Shown here piece after piece: positions 36,654-49,700 of a stretch of DNA of 64,000 nt. The position numbers and the translations under genes were made by a program. How positions within the stretch are numbered: the first letter of the stretch is position 1; each line of letters begins with the position of its first letter. Under the pieces are notes generated by a model that saw nothing but the letters and a program-made list of their open reading frames with translations, ran no database searches and was not told the origin of the DNA. Origin of the DNA: Solanum dulcamara (Eukaryota; Streptophyta; Magnoliopsida; Solanales; Solanaceae). The stretch is from NCBI RefSeq assembly GCF_947179165.1, contig NC_077244.1, positions 16,192,949 to 16,256,948 of the forward strand, given 5' to 3'.

Positions 36654-37426
36654 CTTCTGTCACGACCCAACCCCGTAGGCCGCAACTGGGGTCCAACCTA
36701 GACCCCCTTATGCGTATCTACCAGCTACACTTAAGTTGAACTGTGTGTGATGTGATACTATACATAATAACCTTAATAGTTTAAAACTTGTTCATGTACA
36801 TGTAGCCTCTTTCATTTATATCATATCATGAAAGGGCACGAGAGCTGATGAGGCTTTCATAACATAAAAACAGTTACAACATGCCATGTAGGCACAGTCG
36901 AAACAAACTTATAAACAACCCACATATACATATGTCTACAGACCTCTAAGAATTGTAACAAAAACATATGGCGGGACAGGGCCCCCGTCGTACCCCTGGA
37001 CAATTAAATACATACATATTATATGACTAGTATCAAAAGTTAGGCTCCAAAATAGTGGAGCGCTTCTAACATCGCTGAGTGGAAACCCTAAGTTGGTGGA
37101 TCTCCAACATGAACATCTATACCTGTGGGCATGAAATACAGCCCCCCGAAGAATGGAGGGTCAGTATGATATATGTACTGAGTATATAAAGCATAACAAC
37201 ACATAACTGAGCTAACAACTGAAGTAGGGATGCAGGAAACAAATATAACAGTTAACGAATTTCTCTACTTGGATCTGAGGACATGAGGGCATGTATATCT
37301 TCCTTACATACCATACTTGGCCCGTTGTGGGAGTTGGTTCTACAAGTCGGTCACTATATTTTGACATGCATACCTATAGACTATATCCGTCCCTTCAGTA
37401 AGGGACTCAGTGAAGTTATCATTTCA

Positions 37427-37700
37427 TCGTGTATCATGCTTGGCCCTTTATGGGATGCGGTGAATAATTATTTCATCATAAATGATGCCCGGCCCTTCAT
37501 GGGATTTGGTGAATCAGCATTTTATCATCTATCATGCCCATCCCTTCATGGGACGCTGTGAATTTATCATGCCCGGCCCTTCAAGGAACACAGTGAGTTT
37601 ATCCTGCCCGGCCCTTCATGGGATGCGGTGAGTTTATCCTGCCCGAACCTTCATGAGACGCGGTGGGTTTATCCTGCCCCGCCCTTCATGGGATGCGGTA
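37427..37700. repeat. Tandem array of about 35-bp units in LTR A
   Basis: About seven units built on GCCCGGCCCTTCATGGGATG followed by 'cggtgagtttatcct'. The last four are close to 35 bp apart and the earlier ones are longer and diverged. Looser copies ('ccctttagtgagggactcgg') are found at 140-440 and 58730-58990 in other A LTRs. Confidence 0.85.
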
Positions 37701-39384
37701 AGTGAAGTATTAACAGCCTGCATGAGTTGAGTAATGAGGAACCATATGCAATTAGCTCATCATCTGAGACTCAGTATAATAATCGTCATGGACTATCATT
37801 TGAGGATCAAAATGATTATCATCTCAAGTATCTTCTAAATGCCATTAGGGGCCATATCGACAGAGTCTCAAGAGTCCTAGACTTTTATTAAGGTAATACC
37901 AAATGGATTATGAAATCAGAGACTCTTGTCATTATAGAGTTCTTAGGCACGGGAGCTCATACATTCAATTATTATATATCATATAGGGACTCAAGGGTAG
38001 TAGTTCAACTACTTCAAGAACTTTGACATTAAAAAATGAATAAGAGTTATAGTTCATGCTTCCCATGCATCCGGTTACTATTTCCTATATAGAAGGCTCG
38101 AGGGTGATAGCTCAGCTACCTTAATAGCCTTAGCATTTAGAAGTGAACATGAGTCAATAGGCTTTACATATATTACCTTTTATCCTATAGAAGCCTTAAA
38201 AAGGCAATAACTCAACTATTATACGAGTTCTACCATTACGAAGTGGATAAGAATTATGAACTGTACTCGGAGCTTTACGAATGGAATTATCCCTAAGTTC
38301 CATATACAAACCATTCATAACTTATATATAATACATGCCAAAATAAAGAAGAATAGCTTCACATACTTATGCCAAAGACATGCCAAGAGAAGGAATAAGC
38401 TTTACATACCTCTTACGACTTACTTTTTATCTCATTCATCTCGTCGTCCTCTGAACCTAAGTAATATAAAAGAAACACAAATATTAATAACCCTTGGCTT
38501 TCCATCATCTTAGGTTACATATTAGTATTCATAGAACTCAACCCCTCGCTCGTCTTTCCAACTAGTTCTTTAGCTAGTTAAGGCGTTAACGAAAATCGGG
38601 CAGCACCTCCTCTATAATGTGCCCTATCCGAATTCCAAATTACATACCTAATACCTAAAGCCAACCAATAACATAAAAAGAAGCTCATATATACATAAAA
38701 CATGGAAACATTATACATTACAACCTCTGAACGGCTCGCTCGAAATTACGATATACAAAATAGGGTTTCTAGTTTCTATTTTGCGAAACCTTTAACCGTA
38801 CAAAGAAGGGGGGTCATGTGGATAACAATAGAAGCTCCCCCACCTATTTTAGGACACATTTAGTCCCTGCAACACACATCACCCAACCAGCAGCAGCCTC
38901 CACACACATAACGCCTCATTTTAACTACAATTTAACTACAACAACTTCAATTTTTATTGTTTCTATCGTTGAGCATTCCCACGACCTTATTTTATCCTTA
39001 CAGCAGTATAAAAGGTATATAATACACTACATAACAACCCCATAAAGTCCAGAGTTAAAGGATAAACCTTACCTTACCCGAACTTGGCCAAAACTAGACA
39101 TAATTGCGCCTCAGAACTTCTTTAGTCGCGCTGAAACTGCGTGGACTGTTTGCTGTCCGTTTTTGCTGCCCCATATAGACATTTTTCATTATTAAACACC
39201 GTCATATCACTATAGTATACCTTAAATAATTAATTTATAGAAATAAATCATTCCTTACCTTTTTCTCTTCGCCAACCCGTAGGGTCCTCTCTTTGCCCCT
39301 AGCATTTTCTCTCTTTCTTTCTCACGTTTTCTCTCTTGTTCTAGGCTGAAATTTGGATAGAAACTGAAGTTGTGAGTCACATAA

Positions 39385-39446
39385 CATACATATATCGGTC
39401 TTCCTAAGAGGTGACACGTGTCATCCCCTTAGGGTGACACGTGTCA
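39385..39446 (-). promoter_or_regulatory. U3 core promoter of element A 5' LTR
   Basis: Minus-strand TATA-like CCGATATATG at 39389-39398. Two perfect 12-bp palindromes TGACACGTGTCA (39412-39423 and 39435-39446) lie 14 and 37 nt upstream. The palindrome contains the CACGTG G-box core and TGAC/GTCA half-sites, both known plant bZIP-type targets. Regulation by such factors is inferred. Confidence 0.55.
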
Positions 39447-39930
39447 AGCCCTTATTGGGCCACGTATCACTGTCAAGGCTTCTAGGCTAACATGTGTCCT
39501 TTGTGGGTCCCACCCTCAAGTAGGTGGGTCACCTAATTGACCCCAAGTAGGTGGGTCACCTTCTTCCATGTGTCACTCCTTCATTGGCTGCCACATGTCC
39601 TCTTTTCCTCTTCCTCATGGGTTTATAATCTCGTCCTATTTTAAGAGCCTATGTATTCCGTGCTACATAATCTTGGTATGTCCTCAAGTAGGTCAAGTAT
39701 GTCAGACGTCTAAGTCAGTAGCTTATGTAGGTACATCGAGTTCTACGACTCATTACTTGTCCTCTAATTCATTCCAGATTCATATGACTCTATTTCCAAC
39801 CTTCCCTACTATGGGTATCACCTTCTCCTTTCCTTAGACTCATTTGATAGTGTCGTTGCTTATCCAGCTCATATGATAATGTCTAAGGAACTTAAGAGAT
39901 ATTCTGAGCTCGAGAGTGTGGGGTGTAACA

Positions 39931-40918
39931 TTTATTTAAAGATATTAGACAGATTTGATCAATTTAAGGGAGAGTTCTAGGGTTGTAACACTAATAGGCT
40001 TCAGGTCTAACATTGTTCACTTTGGTATCCAATGGTTCTTTTGATTACTTATTTATAGGGTTGATTACTAATTTATACGGTTGATTTTACAATTATGATC
40101 TTCCGATCTCTAATTTCCTTATTTTGTTGACAACCTAACTAAATTGTTGAGTAGGGATTAGCATGAACTAACAAAAATGCATTAAACTTATCATCCTATT
40201 TAGTAACCAAACATGGTGTATAGGTTTGTGTCACGGGCATCTTATACATTAATTATCCTTGACAATTCTAGAACAAACATGCTCCTTATCTTCTAGTATT
40301 CTATCTCCTATCCGTCTTTCAAGTTCTGGGTAGACAACAATTTATTCTAATGGTGATAAAGCATTAAAATAATAAAAATAAGAATATAGGAGTAATCACA
40401 TGTAAAAGTTCATTTTCAACCAAAGCAAATAAGATTTAAATCTTCATCTTGTGGCTACAACTAGAAACAAGGGGATTTAGCCACTCATAGTTTGTAACAT
40501 GATTAAATAAACCATTAATGACATAAAAACTTGAATTCAATTAAAAGAAAAGAAGAAATATCACCAAAAAGTAGTTTTTCCTTTGTCTCTTTCAGTCCAA
40601 ATCCGACAGTCTGATCGAGATCTATAATAAAATATGTAAAGGTGCTATTTATAGTATCTAAAAATTCAAAGTTAAAGTAACCACTCTGAACTCTGCGACG
40701 TGGACTTATTTCAGTACAGTGCAATTTTACATTATGTTTGTCGGCGAAATTTGTTCTATCCAGACCAAGTCCATGACACAGACCTGGCGCGCCCATCCTT
40801 TTATGTCAAATAAATTTCATGTGTTGGAATTAAATCACTGAAGCTTAGTGTGCAATGCGGACACACTCAAAGATGATGCATTTTCTTCGCATTTGTTCCC
40901 AACTTCTCCTTTCAGCTC
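39931..40918 (-). mobile_element. Athila terminal region (probable 5' LTR part)
   Basis: Second copy of the 12565-13520 repeat, starting directly at the outer edge of element A and cut at 40918 by a plus-oriented B-type LTR. If it is the Athila 5' LTR, then element A entered this LTR and the LTR end, leader and gag start were later lost. The 93-codon minus frame at 40515-40796 is not supported as a gene. Confidence 0.5.
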
Positions 40919-42042
40919 CGTATATGAGTTTTACTCTAAATTCAAGTACAGATTATGATCATAAAATTACAAGAATGTTCAAGGTATTAATTTCATGCAA
41001 ATTATAAAATAGTTGAGTTAAGTCCCTATGAGGTGACTTAGGACCTAGTTTTATGGACCATGCATGTACGATTTGTAATGGTGAAAGTCAATTCTCACAT
41101 TACAAATATGTTATGAAATGATCTACTTTATGAATTATGAAGTTTATGAACAAGTTATGATATATTCTAAGTATGATTACTAAATTATGTATTCCATTGG
41201 ATTTGATTAGCACCAAGTGAACTTTGATGTTGGGGCCCTACCAAAAGCCTTAGTAGCAACCTCAAGTCTCTTAAACTATGTGCCACCATAGGTTGCCTTC
41301 ATGGATTAGCTAGTGGATTCACATATAGCAGGGTAGAGTCTACCTTGGCAAGTAAATTCCCCTTTTTTTCGTTGTATCGAGAGACATCAGCATTCCATAT
41401 TATAACTCGCATTGTTTTATTGTCGGTTATGGTTCTATCCCAAATATGTTTTATCTCTTATGTACTTTGATAATTTCAACTATGCCTTTTAAATGCTTTG
41501 ATCATTATGAATCTCTCGTGATTTTACTTATATCATTTTACCATGTACTATATTTGATCATTGCATCTTATGATTTTTATTGCATGTCATGCCCTCATAC
41601 TGAGTTTATTCAAAATTACTAAGCATATTATTGCGTACATTATCTCATAATATAGAGGTTGAGGATCATATTCCTAGCATGGCTAGTAGAGCTTATTCCG
41701 GTAAAGTTTGGGGGAGTTCTCATCTACCGGGGAATAGTTATGAGTCGATTATTTTTATTTCAAAGACTTTGTTATATTTATTTCATGTTAAGGGTGAGCT
41801 AGGGACATGTCTTAGTCCCCGCCATTCTAATGTAGTAGAGGTATTTTGTTGTACATATGTTTAGAGTGTATGTTGTCAGATTGTCATACTTTTTACGATA
41901 CATATTTTAGACTCCTTCTTATGTTATATTACATACTTACTTTACCTTATGTATTATTTATGATATTTTAAGAGGATTGGTTGGATCTCCTTCGAGGTTT
42001 CGATCACAGTATTACGACAAGGACCTAGGTTGAGTCGTGACA
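40919..42042 (+). mobile_element. B-type 5' LTR (element G), 5' truncated
   Basis: Reverse complement of the B LTR pattern ('ttttactctaaattcaagta', 'gagctagggacatgtcttag'). It ends GTCGTGACA at 42042 next to a primer site, which gives plus orientation. The U3 and LTR start are missing at the left junction with Athila sequence. Confidence 0.8.
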
Positions 42043-42046
42043 AACT

Positions 42047-42057
42047 TGGTATCAGAG
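42047..42057 (+). other. Primer binding site, element G
   Basis: TGGTATCAGAG, 4 nt after the LTR end. Matches the initiator-tRNA-Met primer core. Confidence 0.85.
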
Positions 42058-42233
42058 AACAAAGTTTAAGATGTACTAGGGTATCTAACATACTGCGTGA
42101 AGTAGAGTCTAATTCATGGTTTTGAAGCATGCTACATCTAGAAATCACCACTTCTTTCATGATCTATGTCATGCGATAGAGTGTGTTCTAAGACTTTCTT
42201 TCCTTAACGATCTTCCTTTGCGATTTTAAGAAA

Positions 42234-42879
42234 ATGCCTCCAAGGAGACTGCCTTTCCCAAGGGGGAACAATGCTAATGAAGCCCAAGCATTTCTGGCTT
42301 TTAAAGATACTGGTCCCCTACCTGACCAAGTGACTAACGAAAAATTTTGGACTGCTATTACTATGTTAGCCCAAGTGGTGACTAACCAAGGGGTTGCGGC
42401 TCCTCCTAATGTTATTACTAAGGCTTCAAGGGTAAGGGATTTTTCAATGATGAACCCTCTAGAGTGTAATGTATCAAGTTTATGATGATCCTACACAATT
42501 CTTTGATGAGGTTTATGAGATAGTGAGCATTATAGGGGTGTTGTCGGAAGAGAAAGCGGAGATGGTGGCTTACAACTCAAGGGTTTTTCTCAAGTTTGGT
42601 ACACTTAATGAAAATGATAGGGTGACATACCCTAAGGCTCAAGGAGGTGGTTTGAATGCTACATTCCCTTCATTTACCAAGTTTACAAAATATGGGAAGA
42701 ATCATGGAGGAACATGTTTGATGGGAACGGGTGCTTGCTTCGGATGTGGCAAAAAGGGACATAGGAAATTTGTATGCCCCTGTGTTATCAACAAGGTTAG
42801 AGAAGGTCTTCCTCAATGCCAAGTTTCTCAAGGTGGACAAGCTCCACAAGGTGTCCAAACTCAATCTATGGTTAGTTAA
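42234..42879 (+). pseudogene. Gag of element G, internally deleted
   Basis: Begins MPPRRLPFPRGN at 42234, the family start, and reads through VTNEKFWTAITMLAQVVTNQ to MMNPLECNV. A frame change near 42470 leads into DDPTQFFDEVYEIVSIIGVL and EKAEMVAYNSR. About 150 residues of the capsid core found in relatives are missing before the nucleocapsid. The zinc knuckle CFGCGKKGHRKFVC (about 42739-42780) has the correct CX2CX4HX4C spacing. The leader after the primer site resembles those of elements B and C. Confidence 0.8.
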
Positions 42880-42899
42880 TGCAATAACTGGTTTTATTC

Positions 42900-43349
42900 T
42901 CTTCATGGTAGGCAAGAGGTGGTGTGACTCTCGATGTTGTTACATGTATGTTACGGGTCTTTTACCATGATTTTTATGTCTTGCTTGATCCAGGTGCAAA
43001 TTTGTCTTTTGTTACTCCTTATATGGATATGAGGTTTGATGTTAGCCATGAGATATTGATAGAACCTTTTTCCATTTATACTCCCGTAGGTGAGTCATTT
43101 ATGGCTAAAAGAATCTATAGAAATTATCCCATGTCAGTTTTGCATAAAGTTATCCCTTGTGATCTTGTTGAACTTTGTATGACCGATTTTGACATTATTC
43201 TTAGTATGGATTGGCAATATGCCTCTTATTCCACCATCGATTGTAGAACCCATAGGGTCAACTTTCTGTTTCCTAATGAGCCTATTATTAAATGGAAGGG
43301 CAATTATTCAGTGGTTAAGGATCGATTCATCTCATGTCTTAAGGCCTAG
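42900..43349 (+). pseudogene. Protease region of element G
   Basis: FYVLLDPGANLSFVTPYMDM holds the DPGA-type retropepsin active-site loop. FDIILSMDWQYASYSTIDCR is the conserved second half (relatives have ILGMDWL). The frame is open for about 140 codons from 42924 and ends at IISCLKA-like text. The join to gag is frameshifted. Confidence 0.8.
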
Positions 43350-44690
43350 AGAATAATTTCCAAAGGTTTGCATCTATCATCTAGTATGCATTAAAGATGT
43401 TGATTCCGAGACTCCCACTCTTGAGTCAATTTCAGTTGTTAATGATTTTTTAGAAGTTTTTTTAAAGATCTCCCAAGTGTTCCTCCTGAAATAGAAATTG
43501 ACTTTGGCATCGATCTCTTACCTAATACGCAGCCTATTTCACCTTGGAATGCTCTCCTGCTATTTGTTAGGAAGAAAGATGGGTCACTCTGAATATGTAT
43601 AGATTATTGAAAATTGAACAAGGTCCCAATTAAGAATAAGTATCCCATCCCAAGGATCAATGACTTCTTCGATCAACTTCAAGGGGCCAGTTACTTTTCA
43701 AAGATTGACCTCCGATCAGGTTATCAACAACTTCAAGTGAGGGAGTGTGATGTTCCAAATACGGCTTTTAGAACTTGGTACGGTCCTTTTGAATGTTTGG
43801 TTATATTTTTTGGACTAAAAAATGCCACTGTAGCCTTTATGGATTTGATGAAAAGGGTATTTAGGTAATATTTGGATATGTTTGTCATCATCTTTACTTA
43901 TGATATTTTGATTTACTCACGGAGTGAGGAAGAGATTACAATCATTAGAGGATTGTGTTGCAAAGTTTAGCAAATTTTATTTTTGGCTAAGGTCTTGTTG
44001 CTTTCCTTGGTCACAATATTTCTGGAGATGGAATTATGGTTTATCCAAAGAAGACTGAGGCATTTAAAAGTTGGCCTAGACCGTTAAGTCCTTCTAATAT
44101 TTGGATTATCTTGGTCCTAGATGGTTATTATACATGATTTATGGAACATTTTTCTTTCATTTCATCGCCCTTGACTTCATTGACTAGAAAGAAGGTAAAA
44201 TTCCAATGGTCCCAGGCATGTGAGAAAATTTTCCAAGAGTTGAAGGATAGACTTACCTCCGCCCCGGTGTTGGCTTTATGGGAAGGTTCTGATGGATATT
44301 TTGTGTATTTTGATGCTTCACTAGTTGGTCTTGGTTGTGTGCTAATGCAAATGGTAAGGTGTTAGCTTATGCTTCAAGGCAACTCAAGGTGCATGTGAAG
44401 AATTACCCAACTCATGACTTGGAGTTGGCGGTGGTGGTATTTACTTTAAAATTACGGAGACACTATCTTTATGGTTTTCATGTAGAATTTTTCACCGATC
44501 ACAAGAGTTTGCAATATGTTTTTACTCAAAATGACTTGAATCTTCGAAAAAGGAGATGGCTTGAACTCTTGAAGGATTATCATTGGAGTTTGATATACTA
44601 TCTGGGTAAGCAAAATGTGGTTGTCGATGCTCTAAATAGATTGTCTATGAAGAGTGTCACTCATATTGAGGATGTAAAGAAAGTGGTTGC
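43350..44690 (+). pseudogene. RT and RNase H of element G
   Basis: RT palm at 43614-43868: [36 protein letters not shown]. Then, past a stop, MFVIIFTYDILIYS, in which the first Asp of the conserved IDD box has become Tyr. RNase H at 44141-44690: [14 protein letters not shown], then after a frameshift [37 protein letters not shown] and [10 protein letters not shown]. Similarity stops near 44690 and integrase is absent. Non-functional. Confidence 0.85.
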
Positions 44691-46049
44691 TGACAACTCA
44701 AACACAAGAAAAGCTAGGATAGCAGGTAGAGAGTTAGTAGATCAACCTACCAAAAGCGACTCAGATAAAATTGAACCATGGAAAGGTACACCATAAGAAA
44801 CATTGCTACCTAACCACAATGATACACACAAACCTCGCACCCTTAACAAGTATACAAGAGATAATCCCACGAATTACTTTGACTCCATTATGAGGCTGAG
44901 CTTTCTAAGAGAAATTCTATTCTCCCCTGGAAGCCAAAGTCTAAATTAGTCAAAGAACACAATAACAGAAGGCCCAAATAAACAATCTGACTCTTTGAAA
45001 AATCCACATACCTATTGTAGATTACACTACAACCAAGCCATAACATAAAATCATCGGGATTGAAGGTAGTCTTAGTTGTAAAATAAAAAAAGCATTTGAC
45101 TGAAAATTTTGAGACGTAGTGATTAACCAACTTAAACTCTATAAGTCACAAGGGCGCACCAAAGCAATTCTAATAAACCATGGATCAACAATATGAACGC
45201 TCTCATTCTACATTCACCCCTCTTTATCTAACTGCTGGTCGATCACAACTGTATTACTCTATCTCTTCCATGTATCCTAATAAAATCTATTTTTAATAAC
45301 ATTTCAAGCTTAAACATTAGCATACTTAGAATAAATAAATTCAATTCTAATTCCAACCTTCCCAACTCAAGCATAACCATCAAACACCGCATCACACAAC
45401 TAGTTGACCCAATAAATTAACCATCAATCTTACCATGAAGAGACAACCCAGCCAAATCTGAAGGGACAACCTTAACTTAGCCACCTTAAGAACTAATAAT
45501 AGGAAACCAAAACAAGAAAGAATCAATGAACCATATCCACAATAGACCACAAGGGACATAACTAATCACACACCCTTCTCTTAGAAGTAACCTCACACTA
45601 GCTAAGCACACTAGGAGGGGCAAGCTAGGAAGGGGAAAAGGGGTATCTCAAGAAAACTCTAGGATGGCTAAATAAGAATCCCCCAAAGTAATGAATAAGC
45701 TCAACATCCACAAAGTATAACTCTACCACTACTGCCACCTCATAGTAAAACCAACATGATCCACTACTAAAATAAATCCCCTAGGGAAGATAAATAAATA
45801 CACATAGTTTCAAATAAAGCTGTCATAGCAAACAATAGGCAATTAATCAGGCTAAGTAAGCATGATCACATGAGTCCAAGTAAGGTAATTAGCATAATAG
45901 TAAGATGAATCTAACAACCCAATTAATCTCTAATGGGTACAAATTCCCCAACACCCAAGAACTATAGGCAAGGAAGGTCATAGAAATAAATTTACAAAAA
46001 TATGATTTATACTTAGAGCCTCATCCACTGTCTTACCTGCAAAAGAATG
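44691..46049. other. Unclassified repeat-like sequence; no gene seen
   Basis: Begins where element G pol breaks off and runs to the minus-strand H gag. A-rich on the plus strand, with only short unrelated frames (for example 44888-45130). It resembles LTR non-coding sequence and could include a piece of the H 3' LTR, but I could not match it convincingly to another part of the window. Confidence 0.4.
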
Positions 46050-46631
46050 GGATGTAATGCGCCTGGCTACAAACTAAACGCCTGTTCCATTAACTATAAC
46101 ACTTGGGGTACCACCTTTAACTGACTGTCCCTGAGCCTAACTAATCCAATCCTGTCGAGCCTATAGCCTGCGGTATGTGACTGTAGGACACTCCCTAGCT
46201 GGATGACCAAACTCACCACACTTAAAGTACTTTCCACCAAACACAGCACACTGAGATAAACAATTTGAAGTAGTATGAGCCCCAGAACTTGAATTCCTAG
46301 ATACCAAACCCTAAGAAGCCTGTTGTGAAGTCGATCCACCGTTGGTAGCATAACCTATCACAGGACTGCCTGGAACCTGAGGTACTCCTGCCATGAGTCT
46401 GGTAGGTTAAGCTTGAAGCTGACCCTCACTAGGATGATGCCTACCTTAGAGCAGGGTACTAACTCTACATCGCTAATGGCGAGATCTCCTATATCCACCT
46501 CTGTTACTCTCCATACATGAATGTTCCATAGACCTCACATAATTCACCACCTAGGGAGAAGTAGACCCCACTTCTATTAATTGTTGTTATGCTAGGTGGA
46601 ACGATAAAATCAATCCATCAATAAACCCCTG
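46050..46631 (-). pseudogene. Gag of element H (C-terminal part)
   Basis: Minus-strand reading: LELIQGFIDGLILSF at the LINE junction, then QVVNYVRSMEHSCMES, and a nucleocapsid zinc knuckle YFKCGEFGHPAREC (about 46190-46231) in which the first Cys has become Tyr. Several stops. The N-terminal part continues on the far side of the LINE at 55954, where the same strand reads TPPLFPTKLELI. The two halves overlap by exactly the 12-bp duplication. Confidence 0.65.
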
Positions 46632-46643
46632 AATCAACTCTAG
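46632..46643. repeat. LINE target-site duplication AATCAACTCTAG (left)
   Basis: Twelve bases repeated exactly at 55942-55953, directly after the LINE A-rich tail. Confidence 0.85.
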
Positions 46644-46755
46644 CATTAACAAATAAAAGGCTGTAGTAGCATATTTCACCAGCTCTCTAACGGTCATCTC
46701 TAACGGTCATCTCCTCCCTCTCTATCTCACACTGTTTATCTCCGGTCAGTTCTGA

Positions 46756-49700
46756 ATGGCTTCACCACCGCCGGTGAAGCTCCCATGGCTACCGAATATA
46801 GATCATCAAACATAACCAGCTAATGACACTCTGAATCTGAAAAATAATACTGCAATTTCAAGTGAAGCTAGCTTGAATCAACAACAATCTATTGGTCAAC
46901 AAAATACTGATTCAATCAGTGTCTTTGAAGAGGAGCTGAGAATTGCACACAAGATCATCAATTTTCAGAAACATGGTTTGATTCGAGTATCAAGAACTGT
47001 GGTAGATGATTCCTTATCTTTTGGACTACATACAGTCCAAAAATTGGATCAAACCACCACACCATTAGAGAGCCCTGATCAGGCGATACCTGAGAGAAAC
47101 ATCGTAGAGTCGCTGGAGTTGCGCCTTCATATTCGAAGGGGCTCCGGCGACATTTGAGATGGAGGACCCCCTGGGGTTTGTTCCCCACCTCATGGCGCTC
47201 CTACCACCAAAATTTCAACCTAAATGGATGGTGAAATCGTTGGAGAGGATGGTACCAGCGAGGTTGTCGGAGCTCAGGCGACATTTTTAGGTGGAAACCA
47301 ATGCAAAATGGGGCGTTTCATTGATACAAATACACCCCACCAGCAACTCACAAACACTAGAGAAGGAATCAAATCCTCTCAAATTAGCTCGAATTTGCCA
47401 AATAAATAGGGTCACTATTAGAGTACCGGCGTCGGAGCTCCAACGAACCATTTGTCACAAGATCAAATCCAAAATGTCCCTAAGGGCAATACGCAACTTC
47501 CCATCCACAAGAGGTGTCTCGAATCATCAACAACAAATTCAAATTCAAAAAGTCGTCGAGACACTCGTCAAGGTAATATGCACATTTTCACAGATAATCA
47601 AGCTGAAGAACACACATTGGTTCAAGACCAATATCAACAATATGGTCAATTCAATCAACTAAAGGATGATATGCACACAATTGATAATGCAAATTCGATG
47701 CATCTTTTTTCCAAAAATGATAAACATGCCTCAGGAACTTCACAGTAATATAACAGTGCTAATGTTATAGACCTTCAAGGTAAGACCAATCCTTCCAACT
47801 TGATATACTCTGAGACTGCCAATTTGAAATCCAGTGGAGTTCTTTTGCAACCTAATGCAAATGTAATCCCTAGTAATGCTGTAGGTAACTCCTTGTAGGG
47901 CACTGATCATACCAAAATCAATTCTAAAAGCAGCCCTGAAATTTCTACCAAAATGCCTAACAATTCTATTCCTCAAACTCGCAACCAGCTACACACTCAA
48001 CAGCCTACCACCACCCACAATAGCTTTCCTAAGGTATCTAGTAATATTGACATCCAAGTTCAAACTAGCCAACCTAAGGTGCCCACCAGCTATGCTAATA
48101 TTGGTCCTAGACATGTTGGAACTAAATCAGTCAATACCCAACCTCAACCAAATTCCACTAACCAAAACCCCCAGAAAAATATTTTTCCCAACTTAAAGGA
48201 CCAGGTCCTTCAGCCTTCCCCTTACACTGTAGTTCAGACCTTTGCTGCCAAACTCAGAAATAATCAAGCAAAGAATGAGGCTCCTATTGAATTAGCCACC
48301 CCTGAATACACAACCAAACAGGGCCTACCTGCTGTGTTTTTTAAAAAAGAAGACTTTATGCACAAACTAGCTCAAAGATGCAAATACACCTTGGTTGGCA
48401 AATTTACCCACACCATGCCAAAGATAGAGTTGATAAGAAGGAGCTTTATCATTCAAACTCAGCTCTCAGGAGGTGTAAAAATTGCTCATATCAATGCTAG
48501 ACATATCTATATTGACTTGGACAATGAGTTGGATTACAATACTGTCTGGACCAAATAGAGAATGACAATAGAGGGCCAACTCATAAGGATTCAGACATGG
48601 ACACCTACTTTTAAACCGGATGAAGAAACCCCAATAGTGCAAATCTGGGTAGCCTTACCAGAACTACCTTAGCATTGTAATAACATGGAGTTCACCACTG
48701 CCCTGCTAGCCTCTGTAGGGAAGGTACTTTATCTAGACACTGCTTCCATACAAAAAATAAGGGGAAGCATAGCCAAGGTGAGACTTCAAGTGAACCTCAC
48801 CAATAAAAGACCTCCCCATGTTTGGCTGGGATATGACAAAACTGATAAAAATCTAGGGAGGTGGCAAGCTATTTTATATGAAAATGTACCTGATTACTGC
48901 ATGTATTGCAAACATCAGGGTCACTTGATACATGTTTGTAATATTCAAAGAAGGGATGAAGAACAAAAAAAAAGAAAAGAAGAAGAAACAGCAAAAATGA
49001 ACAAAAACAAGGAGGGCATGCTAACCAAGGATCATGATGACACAAATATCAATACATCTGTAAATGATGCTCCTGCTCAGCCACAACAAATATTTGACAA
49101 TGCAAAAGAACTGTTGTGGCAAGTTCAGAGGAAGAAACAGTCTAAGGGACAAAACAAGCCCCAACAAACAAATGTGATCAGCTCTATTCAACCACAGCAG
49201 AACAGGGGAGTTGATAAACCTCAGCAAAACATCACAGGTCTAGGTAAGCCCTCTACTCCTATTTATACTTCCAATAATTATGTTGATCTTGTTACCCAGG
49301 ATCAAACCAATAACCAAGATGCAGGAGAACCAAGTAACCAAAGGAATTCCACTTTGAAAAATTCAGCAAAAATGCAGGAAAACACCATAATTCAACAATA
49401 AGGTACTACTCAAGGGAATAATGTAACAAGGAATGTAGGTATTGACTTATTACTCCCCATACCCCTTACACCCCCACATCATATCTTTGCTGCTGTTGGT
49501 TGTGTAGTTGATGGAGGAAGAGTTGGAGGAGTAATGGAGAACCCCACTAATCTGCAAGATGGGGAACCCAAAAGGGGAGGGATCTTGTCTCATGTTTTGC
49601 ATGAGAATATCACTGACCTTAGGAGTGCCCTTACAGCCCCTACTACCCCTGCACACAAGGCTCAAAATGACATACCAAATACTGAATCCATCAGAAGAGA

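Larger units (their letters stand above)
30999..39930 (-). mobile_element. Element A: long-LTR chromovirus-like Gypsy
   Basis: Minus-strand element with 5' LTR 36658-39930, primer site 36642-36653, an internal region of about 3.6 kb, polypurine tract 33013-33026 and a truncated 3' LTR 30999-33012. Only the end of pol is recognisable. The right flank TTTAT (39931-39935) has no partner on the left because the 3' LTR has lost about 1.2 kb at its outer end. It lies between two pieces of Athila sequence. Confidence 0.8.
36658..39930 (-). mobile_element. 5' LTR of element A
   Basis: 3,273 bp from TGTCACGACCC to GGGTGTAACA on the plus strand. It is non-coding. U3 is short (about 540 nt before the TATA-like box near 39390), so most of the LTR is R/U5 and holds a 35-bp tandem array. 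The frames at 37283, 38256, 38818 and 39568 recur at the same relative place in other A LTRs only because the DNA is repeated. Confidence 0.85.

Noticed and set aside
37283..37561. 92-codon frame with repeated Gly-Pro-Leu motifs
   Set aside because: Translation of the 35-bp tandem array in LTR A, not a protein.
46687..46712. Tandem TAACGGTCATCTC considered as the LINE target duplication
   Set aside because: The copies are adjacent rather than flanking the element, and AATCAACTCTAG flanks both ends exactly. Kept as a 5' leader repeat.
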